Of a stretch of 64,000 nt of DNA, positions 61,304-64,000 are shown one piece after another (the stretch's first letter is position 1; each line of letters begins with the position of its first letter). Where the stretch lies: positions 15,416 through 79,415 of the forward strand of contig JBPCOJ010000100.1 in assembly GCA_051000345.1 (NCBI GenBank). The letters are read 5' to 3'. The DNA comes from JBHENC01 sp051000345. GTDB lineage: Bacteria > Acidobacteriota > Blastocatellia > Pyrinomonadales > Pyrinomonadaceae. The notes under the pieces are model-generated. The model was not told where the DNA came from. It worked only from the letters and a program-made list of their open reading frames with translations, and did no database searches. A program made the position numbers and the translations under genes.

Positions 61304-63574
61304 ATGATGCGTGTGCAAATATCCGTGCGGGGAATCGTTCAGGGCGTAGGGTTTCGCCCGTTTGTTTTCTCGCTGGCAGCCAAGCATTCGATCAGAGGGC
61401 ATGTGCTCAACGATGCGATGGGCGTTTTGATCGATGTCGAAGGCGAACAATCTCTTATTCAAGAGTTCATCGACGCAATCAAATCGAATCCGCCGCCGCT
61501 CTCCCGCATCGAGTCGATTCATGTCAGCGAAAATTTGGAGCCGGTAGATTACAGCGATTTCCGCATCGCCGAAAGCACTTCAGGCGGAAGGCCTCTCGCG
61601 CCGATTTCGCCGGACATTGCGACCTGCGTCGATTGCCTTCGTGAATTGTTCGACCCGAATAATCGCCGCTATCTTTACCCGTTCATCAACTGCACCAACT
61701 GTGGCCCGCGCTTCACCATTATCGAAGGCGTTCCGTATGACCGCGAGCAAACCACGATGCGGGATTTCGGGATGTGCGATGCGTGCCGCGATGAATATTT
61801 GAATCCGCTTGATCGCCGCTTTCATGCAGAGCCGATTGCTTGCGCGCTGTGCGGGCCGGGACTCTCTCTCGTTAAAGGAGTATTTGAAACGGACATCATC
61901 GCACGCGTGCGGCATTTGCTTTTGAGTGGAAGGATTGTCGCCGTCAAAGGCATCGGCGGATTTCATCTCGCTTGTGATGCGCTGAACGCCGCTGCCGTCG
62001 AGCGATTGAGACGAAGAAAGCACAGGGAAGATAAGCCGTTTGCGCTGATGGCGCGCTCCGTCGATGTCATCGAAAAATATTGTTTCATCTCTGAAGCAGA
62101 GAAGGCTTTACTTACATCAGAGCGCAAGCCGATTGTGCTGCTTGAAAAACAAGCGGATTGCGCGCTTCCGCACTCGGTTGCCACGCGAACAAACGAACTC
62201 GGCTTTATGCTGCCATACGCTCCGTTGCATCACCTGCTGCTGGAAAAATTTGACCGCCCGCTTGTGTTCACGAGCGGCAACGTCTCCGATGAACCGATTA
62301 GTTACGAAAACGAGGATGCGCTTAATCGTTTGAGCGGCATCGCCGATTGCTTTCTGCTTCACGACAGGCGTATTCATATGCGCGCGGATGATTCCGTGAC
62401 GCGCGTGCATGAAGGACGCGAAATGATCTTGCGCCGTTCGCGCGGCTACGCTCCTGCGCCCGTTATGACTTCCTTCAAATTTGCGCGGCAGATTCTCGCC
62501 TGCGGCGCGGAACTGAAAAATACTTTTTGTCTCGCGCGCGGCACTTACGCTTTTGTCAGCCACCACATCGGCGATCTGGAAAACTTGGAGACGCTGCGCT
62601 CGTTTACCAGCGGCATCGAACATTTCAAGCGACTGTTTCATCTTCGACCCGAAGCCGTCGCTTATGATCTGCACCCGGAATATCTCTCGACGAAGTACGC
62701 GCAATCACTCGACGACATTCCGACGAAGATAGCGGTTCAGCATCATCACGCGCACATCGCAAGCTGCATGGCCGATAATCGAATTGACGGAGAAGTAATC
62801 GGCGTCGCATTCGACGGTCTTGGCTTCGGCACGGACGGCAAACTGTGGGGCGGCGAGTTCTTCGTCGCAGATTTCTTTGACGCGGAACGCATCGCGCACC
62901 TCGGTTATGTCCCGATGCCGGGCGGCGCAAAAGCAATCCTTGAACCTTGGCGCATGGCCGCCGTTTATCTGCAACGCGCGTTCGGCGATGACTTTGTAAA
63001 GCTCGATCTGCCTTTCGTTCAGGACATGGATGCCCGCGCGTGGGCGACGCTTCGCAGGATGATCGTGACCAACACCAACAGCCCGGAGACATCGAGCATG
63101 GGCAGGCTTTTCGATGCCGTATCGAGCCTGCTTCGGTTAAGAGACGTTGTTGCATACGAAGGCCAAGGAGCGATAGAGCTAGAAGCCGTCGCTGACCGGA
63201 ACTGCTCCGAGAGCTATCAGTTTGAGGTGTTAGAAAAAGGTAGTATGATAAAGTCAGATGAGGTTATTCGTCATGCGGTAGAAGATATACTTGCCGGTGT
63301 GCCTCCGCAAATCGTATCGGGGAAGTTCCATCTCGGTGTCGCGCAACTGGTAGCCTCGATTGCACGCAGAATAAGGAACGAGCGACACTTACGGCGCGTC
63401 GTTTTGTCAGGCGGCGCCTTTCAAAACATGCTTCTACTTCAACAGACATGCCGGATTCTAAAGTCCGATGGCTTCGAGGTCTTTACACACAGCCGTGTGC
63501 CGACAAATGACGGCGGCATCTCGCTCAGACAAGCAGCAGTAGCCCACGCACGCATCAGCGCAGGAAGGATTTAA
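61304..63574 (+). CDS. hypF: Hydrogenase maturation carbamoyltransferase HypF
   Basis: A 756-residue enzyme that uses carbamoyl phosphate and ATP to carbamoylate HypE, the source of the cyanide ligands in [NiFe]-hydrogenases. Domains in order: acylphosphatase (1-90; GIVQGVGFRPFVFSL), two zinc fingers with paired cysteines (C108/C111, C130/C133, C158/C161, C180/C183), a YrdC-like domain (about 190-370) and a Kae1-like domain with HHHAHIASCM and FDGLGFGTDG. All landmarks are intact. The GTG at 61301 and ATGs at 61304 and 61307 are equivalent; no ribosome site is visible, and a TAATAT box just upstream suggests a leaderless start. hypC follows after 4 bases. Confidence 0.96.
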   Translation: MMRVQISVRGIVQGVGFRPFVFSLAAKHSIRGHVLNDAMGVLIDVEGEQSLIQEFIDAIKSNPPPLSRIESIHVSENLEPVDYSDFRIAESTSGGRPLAPISPDIATCVDCLRELFDPNNRRYLYPFINCTNCGPRFTIIEGVPYDREQTTMRDFGMCDACRDEYLNPLDRRFHAEPIACALCGPGLSLVKGVFETDIIARVRHLLLSGRIVAVKGIGGFHLACDALNAAAVERLRRRKHREDKPFALMARSVDVIEKYCFISEAEKALLTSERKPIVLLEKQADCALPHSVATRTNELGFMLPYAPLHHLLLEKFDRPLVFTSGNVSDEPISYENEDALNRLSGIADCFLLHDRRIHMRADDSVTRVHEGREMILRRSRGYAPAPVMTSFKFARQILACGAELKNTFCLARGTYAFVSHHIGDLENLETLRSFTSGIEHFKRLFHLRPEAVAYDLHPEYLSTKYAQSLDDIPTKIAVQHHHAHIASCMADNRIDGEVIGVAFDGLGFGTDGKLWGGEFFVADFFDAERIAHLGYVPMPGGAKAILEPWRMAAVYLQRAFGDDFVKLDLPFVQDMDARAWATLRRMIVTNTNSPETSSMGRLFDAVSSLLRLRDVVAYEGQGAIELEAVADRNCSESYQFEVLEKGSMIKSDEVIRHAVEDILAGVPPQIVSGKFHLGVAQLVASIARRIRNERHLRRVVLSGGAFQNMLLLQQTCRILKSDGFEVFTHSRVPTNDGGISLRQAAVAHARISAGRI

Positions 63575-63578
63575 GTTT

Positions 63579-63845
63579 ATGTGTCTGGCGATACCGGGAA
63601 GAATTGTCGAAATGGTTGACGAAGAAAATCACCTTGCGAAGGTTGATGTTGGTGGAGTGAGACGCAACGTCAACATCGGAATGTTCGAGGACGACGAAGT
63701 AAATATCGGCGACTACGTTCTGATTCATGTCGGTTTCGCAATGAGCAAGATTGATGAACGGGAAGCCGAAGAGACGCTTAGATTGCTCAAAGAGATTGGC
63801 GACTACGAGACAGAGATTGACCAGTTCAAAAGCTTTTTGCAGTAA
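63579..63845 (+). CDS. hypC: Hydrogenase assembly chaperone HypC/HybG
   Basis: An 88-residue HypC protein beginning MCLAIPGRIVE with the essential Cys2 that carries the Fe(CN)2CO group with HypD and delivers it to the large subunit. A small OB-like barrel (VDVGGVRRNVNIGMF, then DYVLIHVGFAMSKID) and a C-terminal helix follow. It lies 4 bases after hypF; AGGAAGG inside the hypF end serves as ribosome site. The next gene starts after 24 bases. Confidence 0.95.
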   Translation: MCLAIPGRIVEMVDEENHLAKVDVGGVRRNVNIGMFEDDEVNIGDYVLIHVGFAMSKIDEREAEETLRLLKEIGDYETEIDQFKSFLQ

Positions 63846-63869
63846 CATTGTTTGAACGGAGTTCGTAGC

Positions 63870-64000
63870 ATGACCAAAACAGAAGAAGATTTCTCGCGCG
63901 CTTTTTATCCGTTTCTACATGAAGACAATAAACAATCGTCGTCGCCGGAGTTGACGGAACAACTGCGCTTTTCGCTGCTTGAAAAAGTGCGCGAAAGCGA
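63870..64000 (+). CDS. Start of a further hyp-operon gene, possibly SIS-domain (cut by window end)
   Basis: The ATG with GGAG about 8 bases upstream opens a frame of at least 43 codons to the window edge, beginning MTKTEEDFSRAFYPFLHEDN and continuing with a helix (LTEQLRFSLLEKVRES). No decisive motif is reached. The N-terminal helix and its place right after hypC fit the SIS-domain (phosphoheptose isomerase-like) gene often found between hypC and hypD in such operons. It does not look like the start of HypD. Confidence 0.55.
   Translation, partial: MTKTEEDFSRAFYPFLHEDNKQSSSPELTEQLRFSLLEKVRES

Noticed and set aside
1..64000. CRISPR arrays, rRNA, tRNA or phage genes
   Set aside because: No regularly spaced repeats, no tRNA-like cloverleaf or CCA end, and no structural phage proteins were recognised when reading the window.

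Overview
The window looks like chromosomal DNA of an Acidobacteriota bacterium, most probably class Blastocatellia. I infer this from the combination of a carboxypeptidase-regulatory TonB receptor, DUF4331, CRTAC1 (FG-GAP plus UnbV), VPS10-type BNR-repeat and DUF2911 proteins, ECF sigma factors, an uptake-type hyp gene set, moderately GC-rich codon use and many degraded genes. No rRNA, tRNA, CRISPR array or intact transposon is visible.

Region by region: 1-8229 is a nickel-handling block on the minus strand. It reads DUF4331, TPR protein, NicO/RcnA-like transporter, NikR, TonB receptor and the first codons of a CbiM/NikM importer. Two tandem GTG(T/C)TAC-type elements lie directly upstream of nikR and of the TonB receptor and look like NikR operators. 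8724-28362 is a surface-polysaccharide island with a Wzm/Wzt-type ABC exporter, many glycosyltransferases, a PIG-V-like and a GT39-like membrane protein, an aminotransferase with a GNAT, a recently duplicated GT2 gene, and a graveyard of glycosyltransferase ends plus an IS1595-type remnant. 28467-34741 holds pyruvate phosphate dikinase, a one-polypeptide PD-ExK/N6-adenine methyltransferase and a small basic protein. 34940-41120 mixes GmhA, a SET protein, a metallo-beta-lactamase/receiver fusion, a sugar nucleotidyltransferase and a CRTAC1 protein with broken SSS-transporter, two-component and GH43 genes. 41727-43741 is a thiol-redox cassette (thioredoxin, CcdA, TlpA). 43949-50183 has a GH63-type glucosidase, two paralogous ECF sigma factors, one anti-sigma factor, a 5'-truncated MOSC gene and a Crp remnant. 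50440-55721 encodes a BNR/VPS10-type exported protein and a CocE-type hydrolase.

56035-64000 returns to nickel and hydrogenase. A family-5 substrate-binding protein faces two permease genes that overlap each other and a [NiFe]-hydrogenase maturation protease by ATGA junctions. Beyond a DUF2911 gene come divergent hypF, hypC and the start of a further gene, possibly the SIS-domain gene often seen in hyp operons. Both ends of the window therefore serve nickel supply and [NiFe]-hydrogenase assembly, and the middle builds and exports cell-surface glycans. The strongest leads are the tandem NikR operators with a histidine-tailed NikR, the protease-permease operon, and the frameshifted GT2 duplication.
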